A stretch of DNA of 33,226 nt, taken from NCBI GenBank assembly GCA_019186945.1, contig JABAQJ010000017.1:156175-189400 (forward strand), given 5' to 3'. Source of the DNA: Gemmatimonadaceae bacterium (lineage in GTDB: Bacteria > Gemmatimonadota > Gemmatimonadetes > Gemmatimonadales > Gemmatimonadaceae). A program made the translations under genes and the position numbers. How positions within the stretch are numbered: position 1 is the stretch's first letter; each line of letters begins with the position of its first letter. Shown here one piece after another: positions 19,126-27,516 of this stretch. The notes under the pieces are model-generated. The model was given only the letters and a program-made list of their open reading frames with translations. It searched no databases and was not told where the DNA came from.

Positions 19126-21258
19126 ATGGCCGCCTCACTCCGGAGACCGCGCGCTCCCCGAGCCAGCACGCACGCCGCCGCACCGTCGATCGACTGGAGC
19201 AAGGTGGCTTACCACACACTGGTCTCCCGTGCGCTGGACGACATCGAGGAACAGACGAACCGGAAGAAGGGTGCTGTACCGAAGGATTACCAGGTACTGT
19301 ACCAGTTCTCCGCCCGCGGGCATGACGTTGCCCAGGCGATCCTCGGCGCCTTTGTGACCCATCCGCGCGATGCCGTCGGTGCCTACTATCGGTCGCGGCC
19401 GCTCCTTCTCTCGTTAGGTCTGTCGATCGAGGATGGGCTTGCATCGCCATTGGGACGGGCAGGGGGCTTCAGCGATGGGCGCGATATCGGCGTCGTATGC
19501 AACATGCCGAATCGCAATACTCCCAAGGTGCTGCCCATGAGCGGCGATGTCGGATCCCAGTACACTCCAACTGCCGGCTGGGCTCAGGCCATCGCCTACC
19601 ATCGCGACCAGCTCGGTGACGAGGCGTACCGCGGGGCGATCGCCATCGCGCTCGGCGGCGAGGCCTCGGTGGCTACCAGCGGCTTCTGGTCCTCGCTGAC
19701 GATCGCCACCACGTTGCAGTTGCCGATGCTCTTCTATATCGAGGACAACGGCCTCGGCATCAGCGTGCGCGGCAGCATGCAGACGCCGGGCGGCGACATC
19801 GCCTCCAACCTCGCCAGCTTCGCCAACCTCCTGGTTCGCAACGGCGACGGTACGAACCCGCCAGAGGCGGCCGCGCTACTGGGAGAGGCCGTCAGGCACG
19901 TGCGTGGCGGCGCCGGTCCCGCCTTGGTGAGGCTGACGGTCCCTCGCCTGAGCAGTCACTCGGGGCCGGATAACCAGAAGGGCTACCGGACCGACGCCGA
20001 GATCGCCGCCGATCGCTCACGCGACCCACTGCCCCGACTCAAGAGCTTCCTGGTGCCTGCCATCATGGCCGAGCGACACTGGAGCGAAGTCGAGAGATCG
20101 GTGGCGCGCGACGTCGATGCCGGGCTCCGGGCTGCCCGCGCACGGCCGGCGCCAGACCCCACGACGATCAAACGCTTCGTCTATGCGGAACCCGGCCGAT
20201 CGGGAGACGCAGACACCATGGGCGGGCTCTCGCTGGCCGAGCGCGAGGCGTTAGGTGGGACGGAGACCGCGGCAGAAGGCGGCGATGCCGTCCGATTCGC
20301 GGAAGCCATCCGACGTACGCTGCGTTCGGAACTCGCGCGCAATCCCAAGGTTGTGGTCTTTGGCGAAGATGTCGGTGTGAAAGGGGGCGTGCACCTGGTG
20401 ACCGAGGGACTCCAGAAGCAGTTCGGCGAGGCCCGTGTCTTCGACACCAGCCTCTCGGAGGAAGGCATTGTCGGCCGTGCCGTCGGGATGGCCATCGCCG
20501 GCCTCGTGCCCGTCGCTGAGATCCAGTTCCGGAAGTACGCCGACCCGGCAACCGAACAACTCAACAACTGCGGGACGATGCGATGGCGCACGGCAAATCG
20601 CTTCGTCGCCCCGATCGTCGTGCGCATGCCCGGCGGCTTCGGCAAGGACGTCGGCGATCCCTGGCACTCCGTGAGCGCAGAGGTAACCTGGGCACACGCA
20701 GTCGGCTGGCAGGTCGCAATCCCGTCAACGGCCGCCGACGCCGCCGGGCTATTGCGATCAGCCATGCGCTCGCCGAACCCGACGATCTTTTTCGAACACC
20801 GCGCCCTCCTCATGACGAGCGACGGCAGCGGGCACTATCCGGGTGACGAGTATGTGATTCCGTTAGGCAGGGCCCGGCGCGTGCGCGAGGGTCGCAGCCT
20901 GACGATCGTGAGCTGGGGCGCCCTCGTCCATCGCTGTGCCGACGCCGCTGAACTTGCAGATGCGGACGTGGAACTCATCGACCTCCGCACGATCGCGCCG
21001 TGGGATCGGGATGCTGTCCTGGCTTCGGTCAGGAAGACCGGCCGCTGCCTGATCGTCCACGAAGACACGGTTACGGCCGGCTTCGGGGCGGAGATCGCGG
21101 CCACGCTCGCCCGCGATGCGTTCTGGTATCTCGATGCACCGATCGACCGGCTCTGCGTCGACGACACGCCGGTGCCCTATCATCCGGCGCTCATGGACGC
21201 AGTCATCCCCACGACCGCCCGAATCGCCGACCGCATCGCGTCCCTGACCAGCGTCTGA
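19126..21258 (+). CDS. Single-chain E1 alpha-beta 2-oxoacid dehydrogenase
   Basis: The 710-residue product fuses the alpha and beta subunits of a thiamine-diphosphate E1 of the branched-chain/pyruvate dehydrogenase type. The alpha part (about 20-350) has the cofactor region ALGGEASVATSGFWSSLTIA followed by LPMLFYIEDNGLGIS, and the loop LSSHSGPDNQKGYR. A linker of about 40 residues follows. The beta part (about 385-710) has VVVFGEDVGVKGGVHLVTEG, VFDTSLSEEGIVGRAVGMAI, AEIQFRKYADPATEQLNNCG and LIDLRTIAPWDRDAVL. It decarboxylates a 2-oxoacid and passes the acyl group to a lipoyl E2. No E2 or E3 gene is in the window, so the partner complex is elsewhere and the substrate cannot be told. The ATG has no clear ribosome site. 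All three TTA codons seen are in the word CGTTAGG. Confidence 0.9.
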   Translation: MAASLRRPRAPRASTHAAAPSIDWSKVAYHTLVSRALDDIEEQTNRKKGAVPKDYQVLYQFSARGHDVAQAILGAFVTHPRDAVGAYYRSRPLLLSLGLSIEDGLASPLGRAGGFSDGRDIGVVCNMPNRNTPKVLPMSGDVGSQYTPTAGWAQAIAYHRDQLGDEAYRGAIAIALGGEASVATSGFWSSLTIATTLQLPMLFYIEDNGLGISVRGSMQTPGGDIASNLASFANLLVRNGDGTNPPEAAALLGEAVRHVRGGAGPALVRLTVPRLSSHSGPDNQKGYRTDAEIAADRSRDPLPRLKSFLVPAIMAERHWSEVERSVARDVDAGLRAARARPAPDPTTIKRFVYAEPGRSGDADTMGGLSLAEREALGGTETAAEGGDAVRFAEAIRRTLRSELARNPKVVVFGEDVGVKGGVHLVTEGLQKQFGEARVFDTSLSEEGIVGRAVGMAIAGLVPVAEIQFRKYADPATEQLNNCGTMRWRTANRFVAPIVVRMPGGFGKDVGDPWHSVSAEVTWAHAVGWQVAIPSTAADAAGLLRSAMRSPNPTIFFEHRALLMTSDGSGHYPGDEYVIPLGRARRVREGRSLTIVSWGALVHRCADAAELADADVELIDLRTIAPWDRDAVLASVRKTGRCLIVHEDTVTAGFGAEIAATLARDAFWYLDAPIDRLCVDDTPVPYHPALMDAVIPTTARIADRIASLTSV

Positions 21259-21291
21259 AAGCCGGAAGCCGGACTGAGCGAAGAGCTCGAA

Positions 21292-22560
21292 TCAGGGGCC
21301 GTCACCTGCCTCAGCACCGCGCCGCCCACGGCTGAGGATCGAAACTGCGGTGAGATGCCCGGTTACATTCAGCAGCGTCTTGAACACGTCTGGTAGCGCG
21401 TCCAGCGCAATCAGGATTCCCACGCCTTCGACCGGAAGGCCAACGGTTGGAAAGAGGGGAGCGACGATGAACAAGCTCCCGCTGGGAATCCCCGGTACGC
21501 TGAAACTCATGGCCACCGATGCCACCCCGATCGTGACGATCGCTGCGGCTGGCAACGGCACGTTGTACAGCGCGCCTATGAAGAGAGCTCCCACGATCCA
21601 TGACACAGCCACGTTCAATCTGAACAGCGATACGGCAAACGGCACAAGGAAACCCGCCGTCGCCCGCGGTACGCCGAATCGCTGTTCGGCGGCTTCGAGC
21701 ATCGCCGGAATAGCGGCCAGGGAAGATCGCGTCCCCATCGCGACCGCCTGGGCCGGAATCGCCGCGCGCGTGAAGGTTGCGATGCCAACGCTTCCGAAAA
21801 TGGCGATAAGCAGGTAGAGCACTCCCAGCACTGCAAACAGCATCGCAACGTGAACGCCAAGGTAGTATGCGACCGCGCCGGCAGCAGAGACTCCCAGTTT
21901 CGCGCCTAACGCTGTCGCCAGGCCAGCGATACCGATGGGAGCGAGGGCAAGCGCCCACCGCACCAGCACCAGCATCGCGTCCCCAGCAGACCTGAAGAAA
22001 CCGACTACCGCCTCTCGCTCGTTACGCGGAATAGCCCGTACCGCCAGACCGAACGCGGCGGTAAATGCGAGCAAGGGCAGCATTGTGCCGTCGACCGCGG
22101 CCTTCACCGGATTGCTCGGGATTAACCCGGTGACCCAGCTGGCGAACGTCGGCAATTCCGGGATCGTGCCGGCGCTCGTGGCGACCGAAGATCTCAATGC
22201 GTTGGCCGACGTCGGATCTACCCGCAGGAACGCGAACATTGCCGGCGCCAGCAGCGCCGTCATCGCGGCGGCAGTCGTCAGTAGCAACGCAAAGACGCCG
22301 AGGGATCGGCCGCCCAGCCGCGCTACCGCACCGGTTCCGCCACTCTGGGCGATGCCGGTGATCACCAGCGATACCATCAGCGGGATCACCGTCATGCGGA
22401 TGGCGTTGACCCACAGAGTGCCCACGGGTTCGGCGACCGCAAGGACCGCGGACGTCGCACCCGGACCGATTGCGCGGAGCGCTATCCCAAAGGCGAAGCC
22501 CAACACGAGCGCCGCGATCGCTAGGACGCCCTGAGACGAAGAACTCCTCGCGTACGGCAC
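21292..22560 (-). CDS. Dicarboxylate/amino acid:cation symporter (GltP/DctA family)
   Basis: The 422-residue membrane protein has multiple hydrophobic helices and the DAACS/SLC1 features: the early NAIRMTVIPLMVSLVITGIA segment, GLIPSNPVKA, the serine-rich hairpin TRSSLAAIPAMLEAA, and the substrate-binding helices near FLVPFAVSLFRLNVAVSW and SFSVPGIPSGSLFI. Members take up glutamate, aspartate or C4/C5 dicarboxylates with protons or sodium. The start is a GTG at 22560, 24 bp after korB on the same strand, so it is probably the last gene of the kor unit. Co-transcription with a 2-oxoacid oxidoreductase fits uptake of 2-oxoglutarate, succinate or glutamate, but the substrate is inferred only from context. 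It ends 33 bp from the convergent E1 gene. Confidence 0.9.
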   Translation of the reverse strand: MPYARSSSSQGVLAIAALVLGFAFGIALRAIGPGATSAVLAVAEPVGTLWVNAIRMTVIPLMVSLVITGIAQSGGTGAVARLGGRSLGVFALLLTTAAAMTALLAPAMFAFLRVDPTSANALRSSVATSAGTIPELPTFASWVTGLIPSNPVKAAVDGTMLPLLAFTAAFGLAVRAIPRNEREAVVGFFRSAGDAMLVLVRWALALAPIGIAGLATALGAKLGVSAAGAVAYYLGVHVAMLFAVLGVLYLLIAIFGSVGIATFTRAAIPAQAVAMGTRSSLAAIPAMLEAAEQRFGVPRATAGFLVPFAVSLFRLNVAVSWIVGALFIGALYNVPLPAAAIVTIGVASVAMSFSVPGIPSGSLFIVAPLFPTVGLPVEGVGILIALDALPDVFKTLLNVTGHLTAVSILSRGRRGAEAGDGP

Positions 22561-22584
22561 TGGCGTCGTGCGTTGCCAGTGCGC

Positions 22585-23640
22585 CTAGCGGAACTCCTCC
22601 ATCAACTCGTCGAGCGCCGCACGGCCGGGGCAGAGCGACGCAAACGGCACATCGACGAGCGGCGTTGACACCGTCCTGTTGGACGCGTGCATCTCGAAGC
22701 CGCGTTCGTCCAGATAGAGCAGGCCGGTAGCGATCTCGCCTCGCTCCTGGGCATGGCGCACGTATGCGTACGCCGCGTCGCGATCCGTCGGATCGTACCC
22801 CTCCTTCACGCGGCGAAAACGAACCGTGCTCCCGTCGTGCATGGTGACCGACATTGCCGTCCCCTCGGCGCTCTGCGCCGTGATTTCGCGACGCAGCGGG
22901 ATGAAATCCACCGGCGCCACTTCCTCCGCATGCTCCCGGGTGTAACGGTAACTCTTCGTGCTGCCCTCGTGATCGTTGAAGCTGACACACGGCGAGATCA
23001 CGTCCACGAGCGCGAACCCGTTGTGCGCCAGGCCGGCCTTGAGGATGGGAATCAACTCGTCCTTGTCACCGGAGAAGCTGCGGGCGACAAACGTGGCTCC
23101 CAGCGAAAGCGCCAGCAGCACGGGATCGATTGGCGGTTGCAGGTTGGGCTCGCCGCGCTTGGCCGTCGACCCGACGTCAGCCGAAGCGGAAAACTGGCCC
23201 TTGGTCAAACCGTAGACGCCATTGTTCTCGAGCACGTACAGAAGGCGCAGGCCACGGCGGATTGCGTGACAGAGCTGCCCCAGTCCGATCGATAGCGAAT
23301 CGCCGTCGCCGGAAATGCCGACATAGGTAAGGCTGCGATTTGCCGCGTTGGCTCCCGTCGCTACCGACGGCATGCGTCCGTGCACGGCGTTGAAGCCGTG
23401 CGACTGCCTCATGAAGTACGCGGTGGTCTTCGACGAGCAACCGATGCCGCTCATCTTGGCGGCGCGATGCGGCGGAATGTCCATCTCCCAGAATGCCGTG
23501 ATCAGCGCGCTCGTGACCGAGTCGTGCCCGCACCCGGCGCAGAGCGTCGACATCGCCCCTTCATAATCGCGTCTCGTCAATCCCAGTGCGTTCTTCTGCA
23601 GGCCGGGATGCCGAACCGGAGGTTTCGCGATCGACGTCAT
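22585..23640 (-). CDS. korB: KorB: 2-oxoacid:acceptor oxidoreductase, beta (TPP) subunit
   Basis: This 351-residue subunit carries thiamine diphosphate and a [4Fe-4S] cluster. It shows LCAGCGHDSV and KMSGIGCSSKT (cluster cysteines), the TPP motif ISGDGDSLSIGLGQL followed by LYVLENNGVYGLTKGQ, and the conserved ALSLGATFVARSFSGD and LVDVISPCVSFNDH. With KorA it oxidatively decarboxylates a 2-oxoacid to an acyl-CoA, reducing a ferredoxin or a flavin partner. Closest in type to the oxygen-tolerant KorAB of mycobacteria and to the aromatic-degrading Azoarcus/Thauera enzymes, going by architecture. Its start overlaps the korA stop (ATGA). Specificity (2-oxoglutarate, pyruvate or aryl-pyruvate) cannot be read from the sequence. 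Confidence 0.92.
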   Translation of the reverse strand: MTSIAKPPVRHPGLQKNALGLTRRDYEGAMSTLCAGCGHDSVTSALITAFWEMDIPPHRAAKMSGIGCSSKTTAYFMRQSHGFNAVHGRMPSVATGANAANRSLTYVGISGDGDSLSIGLGQLCHAIRRGLRLLYVLENNGVYGLTKGQFSASADVGSTAKRGEPNLQPPIDPVLLALSLGATFVARSFSGDKDELIPILKAGLAHNGFALVDVISPCVSFNDHEGSTKSYRYTREHAEEVAPVDFIPLRREITAQSAEGTAMSVTMHDGSTVRFRRVKEGYDPTDRDAAYAYVRHAQERGEIATGLLYLDERGFEMHASNRTVSTPLVDVPFASLCPGRAALDELMEEFR

Positions 23641-25454
23641 GCGGGCACTCCAGCGAAGTGTTGGCTGACAGCGGCCACGACCACACCGGCGGTCAGCGGC
23701 TCACCGCCATAGTCGAGGATCGAGAACAACCGATCGCGAGCGATACCGGTCTCCAGCGCGAGTAGCGACCGCAGCTGTCCGTCACGATTCTGTTCGACGA
23801 CGAATACGGTCTCATGCTCTTCGAGGAAGTCCGTCACGCTCGACGGGAACGGAAAGCCGCGGATCCGCAAATAGTCGCAGCGCATGCCGCGATCCCGGAG
23901 ACGGTCCACCGCCTCGACCACGGCCGCGTTGCAGCCGCCGATGGCAACGATGCCGATACTTGGGCCCACCGAACCGTCGGCGTCACTCGCGATGCGAAGG
24001 ATCGGCGCGGGCACGTGGTCGGCGGCCGCGTCGATCTTCCGCTTCAGCCGATCGACGACCTCCTGGTACGCAGCCGCATCCTCCGTGTATGCCGCATGCC
24101 TGTCGTGGCCAGAACCGCGCGTGAAGTACGCCCCTTTCGCTCCCACACCCGGGAGCGTGCGGGCTGCAACCCCGTCGCCGTTGGTCGCCAGATAGCGCGA
24201 GAAGCGCGGGAGCTTCTCGACGTCGGCTGCCGTCAGCACCTTGCCGCGGTCCGGTACGAACCGATCGTCCCATCTTGGACGTTCGATCATCCAGTCGTTC
24301 ATCCCGATGTCCAGATCGGACACGACGAACACAGGCGTCTGGAAACGCTCCGCCAGATCCAGCGCCTGCATCGCCATCGTGAAGCATTCCCCCGGATCGG
24401 CCGGGAAGAGCATGATGTGCTTCGTGTCGCCGTGCGATGCGTACGCGATCGACAACAGGTCGCTCTGCTGCGTACGCGTGGGCATCCCCGTGGCCGGTCC
24501 GGCGCGTTGCACATCGAAGAATACGGCGGGGATCTCCGTGTAGTAGGCGAGTCCGATGAACTCCTGCATCAGCGAGATGCCCGGGCCCGACGTGGATGTG
24601 AACGCCCGTGCGCCCGCCCATCCGGCGCCGATCACCATGCCAGCGGCGGCCAGCTCGTCTTCCGCCTGCACGATGCAGTACGCCTTCTCGCCTGTTGACT
24701 TGTCTGTCCGATAGCGTCCGCAATATCCCTTGAACGCCTCCATCAACGACGTCGCCGGAGTAATCGGGTACCAGGCGCCAACCGTGGCTCCACCCCACAC
24801 GCAACCCAGCGCGGATGCCGTATTGCCGTCCAGCAGTACGTGCCCACCGGTTGCGTCCATCCTCTCGAGGTGGAAGGGCAGCGGCGAAGAAAAATGCTCG
24901 CGCGCATAGTCGTACCCCATGTGCAACGCACGGAAGTTGGAGTCGAGCAGCTTCGGCTTCCGGCCGTACTGCTCCTTCAGCATTTCGCTTATCACGTCCA
25001 TGTCGATCGCGAACAGCGCCGCGAGCGATCCAGCGTAGGCGATGTTGCGCAGCAGCGTGCGCTCGCGATCCCCTGTGAAAGCCTCGGCGCACATCTCGCC
25101 GAAGGGAATGCCCAGCACGTCGATGCCGTCACGCGACAGCGTGCGCTCCATCGGCCAGGTGGAATCGTACAGCAGATACCCACCCGGACGTACCTTGGCG
25201 ACGTCACGCGCGTACGTGCCGGGGTTGAGCGCCACCACAAGGTCGAGACTCTCGGGCCGAGCCGTGTATCCGTCCTTGCTGACGCGGATCTCGTACCAGG
25301 TGGGCAGCCCCTGGATGTTCGACGGGAAGATGTTCTTGCCCGTCACGGGAACGCCCATGCGGAAGATCGACTGCATCAGGAGAGTGTTGGCGCTGGCTGA
25401 ACCAGTGCCGTTCACCGTGCCGATCCGGAACGCGAAGTCGTTGATGCCAGACAT
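23637..25454 (-). CDS. korA: KorA: 2-oxoacid:acceptor oxidoreductase, fused gamma-alpha subunit
   Basis: The 605-residue subunit has the gamma domain at its N-terminus (about 1-190, with GTVNGTGSASANTLLMQSIF and GLPTWYEIRVSKDGY) and then the alpha pyrimidine-binding domain (about 225-460), including GAWYPITPATSLMEAFKGY, AEDELAAAGMVIGAGWAG and STSGPGISLMQEFIGLAYY. A C-terminal transketolase-like domain follows (about 490-600). This gamma-alpha fusion is standard for two-subunit KorAB enzymes. The ATG at 25454 is chosen because the gamma domain begins right after it; the 29 upstream residues of open frame lie in the gap and in the preceding gene. It sits 28 bp after the flavoprotein subunit gene and overlaps korB by 4 bp, so the three should be one transcript. 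Confidence 0.92.
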   Translation of the reverse strand: MSGINDFAFRIGTVNGTGSASANTLLMQSIFRMGVPVTGKNIFPSNIQGLPTWYEIRVSKDGYTARPESLDLVVALNPGTYARDVAKVRPGGYLLYDSTWPMERTLSRDGIDVLGIPFGEMCAEAFTGDRERTLLRNIAYAGSLAALFAIDMDVISEMLKEQYGRKPKLLDSNFRALHMGYDYAREHFSSPLPFHLERMDATGGHVLLDGNTASALGCVWGGATVGAWYPITPATSLMEAFKGYCGRYRTDKSTGEKAYCIVQAEDELAAAGMVIGAGWAGARAFTSTSGPGISLMQEFIGLAYYTEIPAVFFDVQRAGPATGMPTRTQQSDLLSIAYASHGDTKHIMLFPADPGECFTMAMQALDLAERFQTPVFVVSDLDIGMNDWMIERPRWDDRFVPDRGKVLTAADVEKLPRFSRYLATNGDGVAARTLPGVGAKGAYFTRGSGHDRHAAYTEDAAAYQEVVDRLKRKIDAAADHVPAPILRIASDADGSVGPSIGIVAIGGCNAAVVEAVDRLRDRGMRCDYLRIRGFPFPSSVTDFLEEHETVFVVEQNRDGQLRSLLALETGIARDRLFSILDYGGEPLTAGVVVAAVSQHFAGVPA

Positions 25455-25482
25455 GAAGACCGAAAGGATCGAGGGACGTGCG

Positions 25483-27297
25483 TCAGGCGGAGACCGCTGC
25501 CAGCGGGAGGGATCGCGCGGATCCCGCCGGACGACCGGCATATGGTTGCAGCAGATCGAACCTCCGCATGTCCCACGCTGCGGTGGGACAGCGCTCGGCG
25601 CACAGGCCGCAGTGCAGACAGAGGTCTTCGTCCTTGACCATGATGCGGCTCGTCTGCGGCAGCTCGGCCGATGCGTAGAGCGCCTGCGTCAGGTTTTCAG
25701 CCGGCGCCGACAGCCTCGTGCGGAGGTCCACTTCGTCGCCATTCGCCGTGATAGTCAGGCAGTTGACCGGACAGACGTCGACGCAAGCGTCGCACTCGAT
25801 GCACAAGTTCGCCGTGAAGTGCGTCTGAATATCGCAATTCAGACAGCGCTCGACTTCCCGCGCCGTCTGTTCGGCATCGAAGCCCAACTCCACTTCCACG
25901 GAGAGCGTCGAAAAACGAGTCGAAAGCTCCGCGTGCGTCATCGACGTGCGCGCCGCCGGGCTGTAGTCGTTGCTGTAGCTCCACGCGTGCATGCCCATCT
26001 TCGAGGAAGCCAGCGTCATTCCTTGCGGCGGACGATCCTCGACCGGAATGCCCTGGCAGTGGTTGTGGATCGAGATCGCAGCTTCATGTCCATGAGCGAC
26101 TGCCCAGATAATGTTCTCCGGACCCCACGCCGCATCTCCTCCGAAGAAGACACCGGGCCGGCTGCTCTGCATCGTTCCCCGGTCCACCTTCGGCATCCCC
26201 TGCTGATCGAAGTCGATACCTATGTCGCGCTCGATCCACGGGAAGGCGTTCTCCTGACCGATCGCGAGGATTACCGCATCGGCCGGGATTGCCACCGTCT
26301 CGATTACGCTGCTGCGCTGCTTGCCACTCGCGTCGGTCGTCCATTCGAGGCGCTCGAACTCCATCGCAACGAGCACGCCATTCTCGGTAACGAAGCGCTT
26401 CGGAGCGTGGTTCTCCACGATCTGCACGCCCTCCTCCTCCGCGTCTTCCAGCTCCCACGGCGACGCCTTGAAGTAGGGACGCGATCGGCGGGCGACTACC
26501 TTGATGTCCGTCCCGCCTAACCGGCGCGACGTGCGACAGCAGTCCATCGCAGTGTTCCCGACCCCGATGATCAGGACGCGCTTTCCGATAGACTCCACGT
26601 GGCCGAAATGAACATTGGCCAGCCATTCGATGCCGATGTGTATCTGGCTCGGTGCGTCCCAGCGGCCCGGCACGTCGAGTTCCTTTCCTTTCGGCGCGCC
26701 GCTTCCCACGAACACCGCGTCAAAGCCCTCGGTGAGAAGTCGGCGCATGCTCTCGACCGGCGTGCCAAAGCGCGCGTCCACACCCATGTTAAGGATGTAT
26801 CCCACTTCCTCGTCGAGTACCGATTCGGGAAGCCGAAACGAGGGAATGTTGACCCGCATCAGGCCCCCGGCCCGCTCGTGCTTCTCGAAGAGACTGACCT
26901 CGTAGCCCAGTGGCATGAGATCGTTCGCCACCGTTAGCGATGAAGGGCCGGCACCGATCAGGGCCACTCGCTTCCCATTCTTCTTCGCCGGAACCGCCGG
27001 AAGCATGGCCTGGACCTCGTCCTTGTGGTCGGCAGCCACCCGCTTCAGCCGGCAAATCGCGACCGGCTTGCCCTCCACTCGCGATCGGCGGCAGGCTGGC
27101 TCACATGGACGGTCGCACGTCCGGCCCAGGATACCGGGAAAGACGTTCGTCTCGCGGTTGAGCAGGTACGACTCGGTGTATCGACCTTGGGCAATGAGCC
27201 GGATGTACTCGGGCACATTCGTGTGCGCGGGACACGCCCATTGGCAGTCGACGACGCGATGGTAGTACTTCGGGTCCGATACGTTCGTGGGCTGCAA
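25483..27297 (-). CDS. GltD-like FAD/NAD(P) oxidoreductase with two [4Fe-4S] sites, Kor partner
   Basis: The 604-residue product starts with a GltD-type cysteine-rich helical domain (VDCQWACPAHTNVPEYIR, GRTCDRPCEPACRRSRVEG). It continues with FAD- and NAD(P)-binding domains (VALIGAGPSSLTVANDL, VLIIGVGNTAMDC, RPGVFFGGDAAWGPENI). It ends with a ferredoxin-like module with two four-cysteine sets (CIECDACVDVCPVNCLT and CLHCGLCAERCPTAAW). It lies first in the unit with korA and korB, so it probably moves electrons between KorAB and NAD(P). A third flavin/Fe-S subunit of this kind is, as I recall, described for the Azoarcus evansii 2-oxoglutarate:NADP oxidoreductase. The start is TTG 27297, supported by a strong AGGAGG 4 bases upstream. 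One TTA codon occurs, followed by GGC. It could also be a stand-alone NADPH-dependent dehydrogenase subunit. Confidence 0.88.
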   Translation of the reverse strand: MQPTNVSDPKYYHRVVDCQWACPAHTNVPEYIRLIAQGRYTESYLLNRETNVFPGILGRTCDRPCEPACRRSRVEGKPVAICRLKRVAADHKDEVQAMLPAVPAKKNGKRVALIGAGPSSLTVANDLMPLGYEVSLFEKHERAGGLMRVNIPSFRLPESVLDEEVGYILNMGVDARFGTPVESMRRLLTEGFDAVFVGSGAPKGKELDVPGRWDAPSQIHIGIEWLANVHFGHVESIGKRVLIIGVGNTAMDCCRTSRRLGGTDIKVVARRSRPYFKASPWELEDAEEEGVQIVENHAPKRFVTENGVLVAMEFERLEWTTDASGKQRSSVIETVAIPADAVILAIGQENAFPWIERDIGIDFDQQGMPKVDRGTMQSSRPGVFFGGDAAWGPENIIWAVAHGHEAAISIHNHCQGIPVEDRPPQGMTLASSKMGMHAWSYSNDYSPAARTSMTHAELSTRFSTLSVEVELGFDAEQTAREVERCLNCDIQTHFTANLCIECDACVDVCPVNCLTITANGDEVDLRTRLSAPAENLTQALYASAELPQTSRIMVKDEDLCLHCGLCAERCPTAAWDMRRFDLLQPYAGRPAGSARSLPLAAVSA

Positions 27298-27460
27298 ACC
27301 CCCTCCTGACGCGGGCTAGGCTCGCATCTTCGCTGCGAGCACGAGGACTTTCAAGTCCTCACCGCGCTCGTCGTCCGTCGCCTCTGCGCCTCCTGTGTGC
27401 TATTCCCGTATCGCGAGACGGCAAAATGCTGGTAGTCCCAAGAGGACGGCGTACGACAAA

Positions 27461-27489
27461 CGCCGCTCCCGTGGCGTCCCGGAGCGGCG
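27461..27489 (-). terminator. Intrinsic terminator after the dienelactone-hydrolase gene
   Basis: CGCCGCTCC (27461-27469) and GGAGCGGCG (27481-27489) form a perfect 9-bp stem with an 11-nt loop, 27 bp after the stop of the hydrolase gene. On the minus strand the stem is followed by TTTGTC, a short T-run. It separates the hydrolase gene from the kor unit. Confidence 0.6.
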
Positions 27490-27516
27490 CGGAAACCGGC
27501 GGCGACGCGCCTAACG

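Noticed and set aside
25483-27297. Assignment of the flavoprotein as the missing PaaE
   Set aside because: PaaE has a plant-type [2Fe-2S] ferredoxin domain with an FNR-like reductase. This protein has the GltD layout with two [4Fe-4S] sites.
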